The notes under the pieces were generated by a model that saw only the letters and a program-made list of their open reading frames with translations, did no database searches and was not told where the DNA came from. DNA of 64,000 nucleotides, from NCBI GenBank assembly GCA_022376925.1, contig JAIOJX010000030.1:167039084-167103083 (forward strand). Direction: 5' to 3'. The DNA comes from Tragulus kanchil (lineage: Eukaryota; Chordata; Mammalia; Artiodactyla; Tragulidae). Each line of letters begins with the position of its first letter. Within the stretch, counting starts at the first letter, position 1. Positions 23,880 through 34,273 of the stretch are shown in pieces. A program made the translations under genes and the position numbers.

Positions 23880-24380
23880 ACTTCCTTGCAAAAGAAAACC
23901 CAACTCTAAGCTGTATATAAGAGACATATCTAAATCAATGTGATTCAGGAAGGCTAAAGATACACAGGATAAAACGGAACTCTTAAGAAAGTAGGGAAAT
24001 TTGACAATTTAAAAATAGGACGATCTGAGTATCAGACAAAGTAGAATTTAGGTCAAAAAGCACTAAAAGTTACAAAAAATATTTTTCTGATGTTAAAGGT
24101 CACAATTCAAAATGAATACACAGCAGCTATAAATCTCAGTTTATATTCATAAACCAGCAACTATAGTAGATGCTTTATAACAGGAACATACTATTCAAGA
24201 GGAGACGTGAACACCACTCTTAAACGAAGAAAAGTGGACAAACAGTAAGTCATAGTTTAGGAGATCCAAACAGTATGTTTAATAGAGTGGAGTTTTTGGA
24301 AAAATAAGCTACAGATATTCTTAACATTACATACTTACTAACAGAGAATACATCTTGTTCTCAAGTATACATGGAACATT
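23880..24380 (+). repeat. L1 ORF2 endonuclease-region fragment
   Basis: Text 'aacccaactctaagctgtat', then 'aagagacatatctaaatcaa', then 'gtatcagacaaagtagaatt' follows L1 ORF2. It is heavily diverged with no open frame. The preceding 23380-23880 is A-rich and may be more of the same L1. Confidence 0.6.
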
Positions 24381-24527
24381 CAAAGATCATGTTCCTTAGA
24401 AAAAGTCTCAAACTCACGTGGCACACATGTTTCTAAAAGATAAAATCTAAATGTTCTTTTAGCTAAAACCTAAATGTGCAATACTACTCATAAACTCCAG
24501 GCAAGACTTTTCAAAAGTGTACAGTCA

Positions 24528-24943
24528 GGGCTTCCCTGGTGGTCCAGTGGGTAAGGACACCGCCTTGCAGTGCAAGGGGCGCAGGTTCGATCCCTGGCCT
24601 GGGAGGATCCCACGTGCCGCAGAGCAGCTGGACCGAGGACCGATGTGTCCAACTACCAAGCCGGAGCTCTGGCGCGTGTGCGCCCTGAGCCGGCGCTCTG
24701 CGACGACAGAAGCCACCGCGATGGGAGGCCCACAGGAGCCAAAGAACAAAGACGGATGAAAATAGATAAATGAAAGCCCAACAGAAGTGGCCCACCCATC
24801 CCCCTCCCTCCCCACCCCACCCCCCAAAAGATTAAAAAAAAAAATAGATAAATGAAAGACCAATAGAAGTGGCCTGCCCATCCCCCTCCCTCCCCAATCT
24901 GCCCCCCCAAAAAAAACAAAAAAACAAACAAAAAAAACATTTC
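24528..24943 (+). repeat. CHR-type SINE, CT-tail variant, doubled 3' module
   Basis: Intact A box (tggtccagtgg) and B box (ggttcgatccc). After the first C/T tract and A-run, the 3' module (atagataaatgaaagacca plus tract) is repeated at about 24842-24910. The target-site duplication is 'aaaagtgtacagtca' at 24513 and 'aaaagtatacagtca' at 24945. Confidence 0.93.
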
Positions 24944-25084
24944 TAAAAGTATACAGTCACAAATACGGATTTTCTAACTTTTTACTTCAGTCACATGCTA
25001 TTCATCTAATATTTAACTATTCTGAAGACTGATAGATTCTTAAGAATCAACACACAATTTTTCTTTCTTTTCCCAATCATGCCT

Positions 25085-25318
25085 CTTTTATTTACATTTA
25101 TTTTCATCCATCTTTTTATTCTTTGGGCTGTGTGGGCTTCCCATTGCAGTGGCCTCTCTCGCTGCAGAGCACCAGCTCTGGGTGCATGCACTCCAGAGCG
25201 CTGGCTCATAATTGGACACACCAGTCTAGCACGTGGGATCTTCCCAGGCTAGGGATCGAACAAGTGCCCTTTGCACTGCAAGGCGGACTCTTTACCCACT
25301 GGACCACCCGGAAAGCCC
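25085..25318 (-). repeat. CHR-type SINE, type B, 3' end incomplete
   Basis: Antisense. The head reads 'ggaccacccggaaagcccc', with type B features such as 'tctttacccactgg' (complement of 'ccagtgggtaaagag'). It lacks the terminal 'gaccaatagaagtggcc' module and ends at 'attttcatccatctt'. Confidence 0.85.
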
Positions 25319-25545
25319 CTTCAACACACATTTTCAGAGCAAATGCCATGTTACTTTGGAAAATATTTTTAACAGTTTTTGAAATTATAAATCCTGGCTT
25401 AATCTTTGTCCAAAGAATCCACCAAAGTCTACTTCATTTTAATCCTAGATCTGTAAATCATCCCAGATTTTCCAAATTGTTTTATGAGAATGAAGGTAAA
25501 GTAAGTGTCGTCCAAAAATATAATAATAATAATAATAATGAGTCT

Positions 25546-25860
25546 GGGCTTCCCTGGTGGTCCAGTGGGTAAGGACACCGCCTTGCAGTGCAAGGGGCGC
25601 CGGTTCACTCCCTGGCCTGGGAAGATCCCACGTGCCGCGGAGCGGCTGGACCGATGTGTCCAATTACCGAGTCGGAGCTCTGGAGCGCATGCGCCCAGAG
25701 CCGGTGCTCTGTGACAACAGAGGCCACCGCAATGGGAGGCCCACAGGAGCCAAAAAACAAAGATGGATGAAAATAGACAAATGAAAGACCAATAGAAGTG
25801 GCCCACCTGCCCTCCTCCCTCCCCAACCCCTTCTCCAAAAATAAATAAGTAAAGTATAAA
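25546..25860 (+). repeat. CHR-type SINE, CT-tail, inside a (TAA)n microsatellite
   Basis: Full-length, with A box intact and B box slightly changed (ggttcactccc). The flanking target-site duplication consists mostly of TAA repeats: 'aataataatgagtct' before and 'aataataatgaatct' after. The insertion therefore landed in a pre-existing (TAA)n run. Confidence 0.93.
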
Positions 25861-26650
25861 ATAATAATAATAATAATGAATCTGTCCATGACTCTCATAA
25901 AAAATCTCTATCTTCTGATGTCTATGGCAGAGGTTTTTCTTGCATAAATGTTTTAAAATACAAAAAGTTAACACTTTATGTTTCTGCTTCATCACTGCTA
26001 TAAAAATATATACTATATAGGTCTCAAAAATTAAATATGTGGTCTCACAATATTATTTTTATCATAATTAATTTAAAAATATTAATGAGAGAGCTGACAG
26101 CATTGTCACAAGTCCAGTGATATTTTGCCCAATAAAGAGAAATCCTCATTACTGACAGTCACCACAGATATGCCTCCAACTTGTAGCCTACTGATTCTGG
26201 AAGCCCTATATGTGACATTAACTGTATCCTACCAATCAGAAAATGAGTGGAATCACAACAGCCATAAGGATTACTCTCAAATATTCCCCAAGATACTAAT
26301 CATGCAAAGGTTTAAGAGTCCTAGGGACAAGGACTCAGTCTTTCTAAATACACAAGTAATAGCAACTGATGCTTTGACGATTGCAAATGCTTTTCCTTCA
26401 CTTACACTCTGCATATAAATTATCAAAATTTACATTAAGTTTAAAATGGCTCAAAATTCTTCCCAAGGCTTTAGAGGAGAAATTCCAGCAGCCAACATCA
26501 CTGACCTGCTGTTCTCACTTAGTTTGGAATTGATTCTACACTGGCTGGGGTGTCTATGGAGGGAGAGGTGGATAGAAGGACTGAGAGAGAGTCTAACTAG
26601 GTAATTGGAAATCCCAGTGTTTAACACAGGACCATGCAATACAAAAGCTC
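25861..26650. other. Unassigned AT-rich sequence
   Basis: No gene recognised. A 97-codon open frame (26125-26418, +) has no motif and no splice context. Confidence 0.35.
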
Positions 26651-27470
26651 TGGCACATATATACAATGGAATACTACTCAGCTGTAAAAAGAAATGCAGA
26701 AGAATCAGCCCTAATGAGGTTGCTGGATCTAGAACCTATCATAACAAGTGAAGTCAGGGGCTTCCCCTGGTGGTCCAGTGGGTAAGGACACTGCCTTGCA
26801 GTGCAAGGGGCACCGGTTCGATCCCTGGCCTGGGAAGATCCCACGTGCCACGGAGCGGCTGGACTGATGTGTCCAATCACTGAGCCAGAGCTCTGGAGCG
26901 CATGCGCCCAGAGCCGGTGCTCTGCAACAACAGACGCCACCGCGATGGGAGGCCCACAGGAGCCAAAGAACAAAGACGAATGAAAATAGAGAAATGAAAG
27001 ACCAATAGAAGTGGCCCGCCCGCTCCCCTCCCTCCCCAACCCGACCCCCGCCCAAAGTAAATAAATAAATAAATCTTTAAAAAAAAAAGTGAAGTCAGTT
27101 AGAAAGAGAAGGACAAGTACAATATACTAACACATATACATGGAATCCAGTAGGATGGTGATGATGGCACATGTAGTGAAGCAATGGAGAGACAGACATG
27201 GCCAGTGGATATATGGACATTGTGGGAAATGAACAGTGGGTGGGAGGCATAAAGGAAGTAGCATGAAGGCCTGTACTATCATATGTGAATAAAATAGCTC
27301 TAGTCATTGCTCTGTGAGAAAAGCAGATCCTTCAGGGGTGCTGTGTGACAGTCTGGAGGGGTGGGATGGAGGGGATATACATACGACTAATCTGAGAACA
27401 TACATATCTGTAAACAACAAAACTCTGTAAAAGTTAAAAGTAAAACAAAAGCTCAAAAAAAAAAAAAAAC
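26651..27470 (+). repeat. L1 3' end, split by a SINE
   Basis: Typical ruminant-style L1 3' region: 'acaatggaatactactcagc', 'agttagaaagagaaggacaa', 'ctaacacatatacatggaat', 'ggaggggtgggatggagggg', 'gtaaacaacaaaactctgta', then an A-run ending near 27470. A CHR SINE interrupts it at 26758-27086. It is 5'-truncated. Confidence 0.85.
26758..27086 (+). repeat. CHR-type SINE, CT-tail, nested in L1
   Basis: Full-length with intact A and B boxes. A 12-bp target-site duplication 'aagtgaagtcag' lies at 26746-26757 and 27087-27098, inside L1 3' sequence, so this SINE post-dates the L1 copy. Confidence 0.95.
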
Positions 27471-27762
27471 AGGGCCATGCAACAGGTCATTCAGTATAAT
27501 AGTGATTCCTTGATTAATCACATTATACTTGCAGGAATACATAAAATTCTTTTTAAAAAAGCCATTTTGTTTTTAAATTTTACCTTTATATCATATAATA
27601 AAATTAGCTTCTTAGCATACAGTTTCATGAATTTTAACACTTGTATAGGTTTCTGTAACCACCTCCACAGTCATGGTGCAGTCAGCTCCATCACCCTCAG
27701 AAATCCCCACTCTATACCTTCATAGTCATACAAAGTGAAGTTACTTTAATTCACATTATTTT

Positions 27763-28063
27763 TTTTTACAGGGGGGTGCTGGTTGGGGACGGAGGGGGGC
27801 GGGCAGGCCACTTCTATTGGTCTTTCATTTATCTATTTTCATCCATCTTCGTTCTTTGGCCCGTGTGGGCCTCCCATTGCAGTGGCCTCTGTCATCACAG
27901 AGCACTGGCTCTGGGCGCATGCGCTCCAGAGCTCTGGCTTAGTAATTGGACACATCGGTCCAGCCACTCTGCGGCACGTGGGATCTTCCCAGGCCAGGGA
28001 TCGAACCGGTGCTCCTTGCACTGCAAGGCAGTGTCCTTACCCACTGGACCACCAGGGAAGCTC
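27763..28063 (-). repeat. CHR-type SINE, CT-tail variant
   Basis: Antisense, full-length. Perfect 16-bp target-site duplication 'taattcacattatttt' at 27747-27762 and 28064-28079. The B box is intact on the complementary strand (gggatcgaacc read on +). Confidence 0.95.
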
Positions 28064-30067
28064 TAATTCACATTATTTTAATGCTTTTTCCCCATCAAAA
28101 AATAAAACAATCTCTAGCATCTGGGAATCCCTGATACAAAAAAAACCACAGTGATAAGGAAAGGTTTACATGTGCTCAGGTCCTTTTTCAGTCCTCATGA
28201 AAAGAAGAATTCACAGAAAGCATGTGTCCTGCTCTAGTGGCACTGCTCTCTGATTAGGAACTTAGTGGTTATTGTTCCACAACAGATGGATGTTCCCTGT
28301 TGTGTCTTTGTGGCCTGTGGCCCAACTACGAGCTCCAACAAGAAGGTTTAAGGTTTAAGACACCTCTGTTTGCTCCCAGCCCAACACACAGCTCAGGATC
28401 TCAGAGAAATAGCTGGAAAAGAGTCAAACAAGGAGGAGGCCCTAAATAGGGGGTTGTCAGCAGAAAAGAGGTGGCAATAGAGTCCAGAGGATGGAAATAA
28501 GAAGCGAAAGGTAGAAGCAAGCAGAGGGACAGGAGCAGTGAGAAAGAAAGAGGAACCTCATAGAAAATGAGACTGAAGAGGGGGCTAAGAACAAGAACCT
28601 TAACGCAAGTTCATCTGAACAACTGGATCACTGAGGCTAAGGCCACCCTCAGACTCTCTCTCCTGAGGAAAAACTGTTTGAAGTAGGATTCCTAGGTCAA
28701 AGAGTATACTTATTTCACATTTGTTTAAAATTCATGAAGCTTATTTAAAGAACAAAAACCCCTCAAAAGCTCCCTAATCTGATACATTTATGTTGAATTA
28801 TACTGATTCCTTTCCCATAGCTGCACAATGATTGATTTGAAATTCATTCTTACTTTCAAAAATGATAAAAATGCACAAACCACATAGACCGCTTTTTTTT
28901 TTTTTTTTGGCCTCAGTTCAACCCTGGTACTATGCTTGGCAAAAAGCAGGACAAAATATTTGTTATTAATAAGCAGCTTTTGCTCTGTCATCACAGAGCC
29001 CCCATGCGCCCAGAGCTCTGGCTTAGTAATTGGACACATCGGTCCAGCCACTCTGCGGCACGTGGGATCTTCCCAGGCCAGGGATCGAACCGGTGCTCCT
29101 TGCACTGCAAGGCAGTGTCCTTACCCACTGGACCACCAGGGAAGCTCTAATTCACATTATTTTAATGCTTTTTCCCCATCAAAAAATAAAACAATCTCTA
29201 GCATCTGGGAATCCCTGATACAAAAAAAACCACAGTGATAAGGAAAGGTTTACATGTGCTCAGGTCCTTTTTCAGTCCTCATGAAAAGAAGAATTCACAG
29301 AAAGCATGTGTCCTGCTCTAGTGGCACTGCTCTCTGATTAGGAACTTAGTGGTTATTGTTCCACAACAGATGGATGTTCCCTGTTGTGTCTTTGTGGCCT
29401 GTGGCCAAACTCAGAGCTCCATCCAGAAGGTTTAAGGTTTAAGACACCTCTGTTTGCTCCCAGCCCAACACACAGCTCAGGATCTCAGAGAAATAGCTGG
29501 AAAAGAGTCAAACAAGGAGGAGGCCCTAAATAGGGGGTTGTCAGCAGAAAAGAGGTGGCAATAGAGTCCAGAGGATGGAAATAAGAAGCGAAAGGTAGAA
29601 GCAAGCAGAGGGACAGGAGCAGTGAGAAAGAAAGAGGAACCTCATAGAAAATGAGACTGAAGAGGGGGCTAAGAACAAGAACCTTAACGCAAGTTCATCT
29701 GAACAACTGGATCACTGAGGCTAAGGCCACCCTCAGACTCTCTCTCCTGAGGAAAAACTGTTTGAAGTAGGATTCCTAGGTCAAAGAGTATACTTATTTC
29801 ACATTTGTTTAAAATTCATGAAGCTTATTTAAAGAACAAAAACCCCTCAAAAGCTCCCTAATCTGATACATTTATGTTGAATTATACTGATTCCTTTCCC
29901 ATAGCTGCACAATGATTGATTTGAAATTCATTCTTACTTTCAAAAATGATAAAAATGCACAAACCACATAGACCGCTTTTTTTTTTTTTTTTGGCCTCAG
30001 TTCAACCCTGGTACTATGCTTGGCAAAAAGCAGGACAAAATATTTGTTATTAATAAGCAGCTTTTGC
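27885..30067. repeat. Stutter block 8: two copies, offset ~1084 bp
   Basis: Copy A is about 27885-28983 and copy B about 28983-30067. The junction lies inside the SINE, with 'ctct' shared by both edges. About 850 bp of each copy (28080-28900) is unassigned, purine-rich sequence. The SINE region near 28996 is slightly altered ('gagcccccatgcgcccagag'), as if patched. Confidence 0.93.
28983..29147 (-). repeat. CHR-type SINE, head half only (stutter copy)
   Basis: The tRNA-like half of the SINE at 27763-28063, re-appearing at the start of block 8 copy B. The body is shortened by about 14 bp relative to copy A near 28996-29010. Confidence 0.88.
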
Positions 30068-30774
30068 TCTTCTTCAACTGTAGGTGAAACTGATCTGAAC
30101 CTGAAATAACAAGCATGCCAGTCATTACCCTTCAATCTGTCATTTCCTCGTGATGCAAGGACTTCTACTATCCTGAAAAGGTCAAGATGCTTTGCAAAAT
30201 ATCATCCAAGTCACAAATTCTAAAGTTCAATAACATCAGATGTCCTCTAACACATGTGTTTCTTTACACGAAAATTTTTTAAATTACCAACAGCATTCTT
30301 ATTTGTACTAAACAGCTAAGTGTAAAACAAATTCACTAACTTATGCTCATAAATCATTATTCTTACATATTTATTTGTTTATCTGCATATTAAATGCTCC
30401 TGGAAGCCTATGAAAGAAACCTACCACGCTGGCTGCCCCCATCAAAGAGAATTTGTTGACTGGGAGAAGGAGGTAGAAGGATTTTTTTTTTTTCATTGTG
30501 TTTTTGACCATTCAATTTCTGAATCATATAAGTGCATTACTATTCTAAGAACAAATGCCAAAAATTTTAAATAAAGATCACTACTTCTGTTAAGAAGAAA
30601 ACAGCTCTGTAGTTTCCACACTGCTAGCTAACAACAGAAGTGAAACTGTATCAACAGACACTGTCAGATATCAAGCCACGTGGAAGATGAGGCCAGCTAC
30701 CACCGTCCAAACAAAAGATGTGTATGAGAGAGAACAAACTTCTCCAAAAACTTGATTAAAAGTTATACAAATAT
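30068..30774. other. Unassigned AT-rich sequence
   Basis: No gene, RNA or named repeat recognised. It holds short homopolymers (T-run at 30482). Confidence 0.4.
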
Positions 30775-30900
30775 GAAGACAGAAATGGCAACCCACTTCA
30801 CTATTTTTGTCTCAGAAATCCCATGGACAGTGGAGCCTGGCAGGCTACAGTTCATGGGGCTATAAAGACTTGGACACGACTCGGCAACTAAACAACTACA
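30775..30900 (+). repeat. Bov-A-type monomer
   Basis: Text 'aatggcaacccacttcacta', 'atcccatggacagtggagcc', 'ggcaggctacagttcatggg', then 'ggacacgactcggcaact'. This is the Bov-A unit without a tRNA head. Confidence 0.82.
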
Positions 30901-31017
30901 ACAACCTAATATAAATAGAAATGTCCTATTAATATTTCATTATAAATCAAAACAGAATATGTAATTTGAATCATTTAAGAATTCCAAAAAAATTCTTTTA
31001 AATTTTATAAATAAAAA

Positions 31018-33211
31018 GAGCCTAGAAGGAATGCTTGGAGCTGGTTCTTTCATTCAACAGTTGCAATACCCAGCTGAATATCCTCTACTGTTTCCAAAAT
31101 TCTATTCATTTGTGTGTGCGTGAGTGTGTGTGCGTGTGTGTGTATGCAACAGAAAAATGCCACTGAGGCAACAGCTGAAGTCATAAGCAGCTGCACAATC
31201 TCTAGAGTGTATTCCTTAACCCAGACAACCCTCTGGCCAGTTCCAACGTGCAGAGCCAAACGGAAGAGGTGGCCACTCTGCAGCAGTCCTCCACCCCTCC
31301 CCACTGTCCCAAGATCCACCTAGAAACAGACAATGACGGAGTAGGATGGTGCAACACCAGAGCTTCAGAGTCAAGAATGGAAACAACAAAACAGACACTG
31401 TTCCTGCTCAGAAGCATGAACATTATCTGAATCCAATGACACTCTTAGAAGAGAGTGGAGTATTCAAGAGCCATGCTGCACACCAGAGCAGGTCAGGGCA
31501 CTGTTTCTGGTCCATAAGGAGAGAAGGGCTTGCGCCAGAAGGCAAATCAACTGTCAGTAAGCACACTTAGAGCTCGACGGACAGTTTTTCCATAGCTAGA
31601 CATTCTCAAGGAAGAAAGCAGCCCGCTGACTTATATGTTGATGTGAGCTCCTTATCTTTCTGCCAACTATGAATACTAACGCACAGTTCTCAGACCAGCC
31701 CTGTGTGTGGACCACATGGAATACCACTCTAATCTACAATGAGTACCAATGACAGGAAGTCTCAGAGATACATGGACTGAAACAACAGGGAGAAATGACC
31801 TGAAAATCCCAATTCCATTCATCTCAGCTAACATGTGAGTTAGTAAGTATGGTATTAATTGACAAGTTGAGATAGGACCCTTCCCAAAGACTTTAGATTA
31901 TAAACGTTCTCTTTCCCCCAAAAGAATAAATAAGCACTCCTTGGTACCTGAGTTCTAAAAGTCACTAACCCTTATTTTAAGCATTAAAGACTATAAGATA
32001 AGTACTCAGTAAATATTTGTTACACAAATGATCAACTTTCATCTGGATCAATCACCTACCATTTAGTCTTGTCTATTTTAAAAACTATTCTACATGAGCT
32101 TCCTATATTTTCATTAACGAAAAATCAAAATTTTTTGAGCCTAGAAGGAATGCTTGGAGCTGGTTCTTTCATTCAACAGTTGCAATACCCAGCTGAATAT
32201 CCTCTACTGTTTCCAAAATTCTATTCATTTGTGTGTGCGTGAGTGTGTGTGCGTGTGTGTGTATGCAACAGAAAAATGCCACTGAGGCAACAGCTGAAGT
32301 CATAAGCAGCTGCACAATCTCTAGAGTGTATTCCTTAACCCAGACAACCCTCTGGCCAGTTCCAACGTGCAGAGCCAAACGGAAGAGGTGGCCACTCTGC
32401 AGCAGTCCTCCACCCCTCCCCACTGTCCCAAGATCCACCTAGAAACAGACAATGACGGAGTAGGATGGTGCAACACCAGAGCTTCAGAGTCAAGAATGGA
32501 AACAACAAAACAGACACTGTTCCTGCTCAGAAGCATGAACATTATCTGAATCCAATGACACTCTTAGAAGAGAGTGGAGTATTCAAGAGCCATGCTGCAC
32601 ACCAGAGCAGGTCAGGGCACTGTTTCTGGTCCATAAGGAGAGAAGGGCTTGCGCCAGAAGGCAAATCAACTGTCAGTAAGCACACTTAGAGCTCGACGGA
32701 CAGTTTTTCCATAGCTAGACATTCTCAAGGAAGAAAGCAGCCCGCTGACTTATATGTTGATGTGAGCTCCTTATCTTTCTGCCAACTATGAATACTAACG
32801 CACAGTTCTCAGACCAGCCCTGTGTGTGGACCACATGGAATACCACTCTAATCTACAATGAGTACCAATGACAGGAAGTCTCAGAGATACATGGACTGAA
32901 ACAACAGGGAGAAATGACCTGAAAATCCCAATTCCATTCATCTCAGCTAACATGTGAGTTAGTAAGTATGGTATTAATTGACAAGTTGAGATAGGACCCT
33001 TCCCAAAGACTTTAGATTATAAACGTTCTCTTTCCCCCAAAAGAATAAATAAGCACTCCTTGGTACCTGAGTTCTAAAAGTCACTAACCCTTATTTTAAG
33101 CATTAAAGACTATAAGATAAGTACTCAGTAAATATTTGTTACACAAATGATCAACTTTCATCTGGATCAATCACCTACCATTTAGTCTTGTCTATTTTAA
33201 AAACTATTCTA
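31018..33211. repeat. Stutter block 9: two copies, offset 1119 bp
   Basis: Copy A is about 31018-32092 and copy B about 32137-33211. About 44 bp of filler (32093-32136) match neither edge. The block is otherwise unassigned sequence with a GT-rich run. All open frames inside it occur twice with no differences I can see, which is striking for over 1 kb of noncoding DNA. Confidence 0.94.
31107..31145. repeat. (GT)n-rich microsatellite
   Basis: An interrupted GT run (gtgtgtgcgtgagtgtgtgt and onward). Its partner is at 32226-32264 with the same interruptions. Confidence 0.85.
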
Positions 33212-33361
33212 CAGATGAAGCTTTAAACAACCTCATGGCTTAGAATATTTTATAGGCTATTTAAACAGTCCTTGTAAAAAGTAAACTCAGGAGTAAATTT
33301 AATATTCCACGTTGTTTAAAATGTTTTTCTTTAAAATCACTTATTTAAAAACTAACAGGGC

Positions 33362-33690
33362 GGGCTTCCTCTGGTGGTTCAGTGGGTAAGGACACCACCT
33401 TGCAGTGCAAGGGGCGCCAGTTCGATCCCTGGCCTGGGAAGATCCCACGTGCTGTGGAGCGGCTGGACCGATGTGTCCAATTACCTAGCCAGATCTCTGG
33501 CACGCATGCGCCCAGAGCCAGTGCTCTGCGACAACAGAGGCCACCGCGATGGGAGGCCCACGGGAGCCAAAGAACAAAGACGGATGAAAATAGAGAAATG
33601 AAAGACCAATAGAAGTGGCCCGTCCATCCCCCTCCCTCCCCACCCCACCCCCAAAAGATAAATAAATAAAAAATAAATGTTTAAAAAAAA
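33362..33690 (+). repeat. CHR-type SINE, CT-tail (first of three in tandem)
   Basis: Head 'gggcttcctctggtggttca', A box slightly altered, B box 'gttcgatccc'. The tail has the C/T tract, then an A/T-rich 'aaaagataaataaataaaa' segment and a run of A. It is followed at once by a second SINE, with 'actaacaggg' before, between and after the elements. Confidence 0.92.
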
Positions 33691-33697
33691 ACTAACA

Positions 33698-34027
33698 GGG
33701 CTTCCCTGGTGGTCCAGTAGGGGAAGAGTCCGCCTTGCAGTGCAATGGGCACCAGTTCGATCCCTGGCTCAGGAAGATCCCACGTGCCGTGTGTTGGCTG
33801 GACCGGTGTGTCCAATTACGAGCCAGCGCTCTGAAGCACATGCGCCCAGAGCCGGTGCTCTGCAGTGACAACAGAGGCCACTGCGATGGGAGGCCCACAT
33901 GGGCCAAAGAACAAAGACGGATGAAAATAGAGAAATGAAAGACCAATAGAAGTGGCCCGTCCATCCCCCTCCCTCCCCACCCCACCCCCAAAAGATAAAT
34001 AAATAAAAAATAAATGTTTAAAAAAAA
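33698..34027 (+). repeat. Hybrid CHR-type SINE (second of three in tandem)
   Basis: The 5' half equals the third element (type B: 'ccagtaggggaagagtccgc', 'gcgctctgaagcacatgc'). The 3' half and tail equal the first element (C/T tract and same A/T tail). The switch lies near 33845-33855, in the shared 'catgcgcccagag'. This is the product expected from unequal exchange between the first and third elements, or from a misassembly that mimics it. Confidence 0.85.
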
Positions 34028-34034
34028 ACTAACA

Positions 34035-34273
34035 GGGCTTCCCTGGTGGTCCAGTAGGGGAAGAGTCCGCCTTGCAGTGCAATGGGCACCAGTTCGATCC
34101 CTGGCTCAGGAAGATCCCACGTGCCGTGTGTTGGCTGGACCGGTGTGTCCAATTACGAGCCAGCGCTCTGAAGCACATGCGCCCAGAGTCTGTGCTCTGC
34201 TACAGGAGAGGTTACTGCAATGGGAGGCCAACACAGGCCAAAGAATAAAGATGAATGAAAAATAGCAAATAAC
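34035..34273 (+). repeat. CHR-type SINE, type B (third of three in tandem)
   Basis: Starts 337 bp after the hybrid element and is identical to it over the 5' half. The 3' half is type B ('gctacaggagaggttactgc', 'gaataaagatgaatgaaaaa') with no C/T tract. Part of it is included in stutter block 10. Confidence 0.9.

Noticed and set aside
24517..24759. Recurrent open frames with a shared peptide (GGPVGKDTALQCKGRRFDPW) at more than twenty places on both strands
   Set aside because: They are translations of the CHR-type SINE and its complement. They recur wherever the SINE does, have no common start context, and are not genes.
25429..25995. 188-codon minus-strand open frame
   Set aside because: It crosses the SINE at 25546 and its (TAA)n flanks, giving runs of I and Y. 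Not coding.
33362..34273. CRISPR-like array (three repeats in tandem)
   Set aside because: The units are full SINEs with A tails in mammalian DNA. No short repeats with regular spacers.
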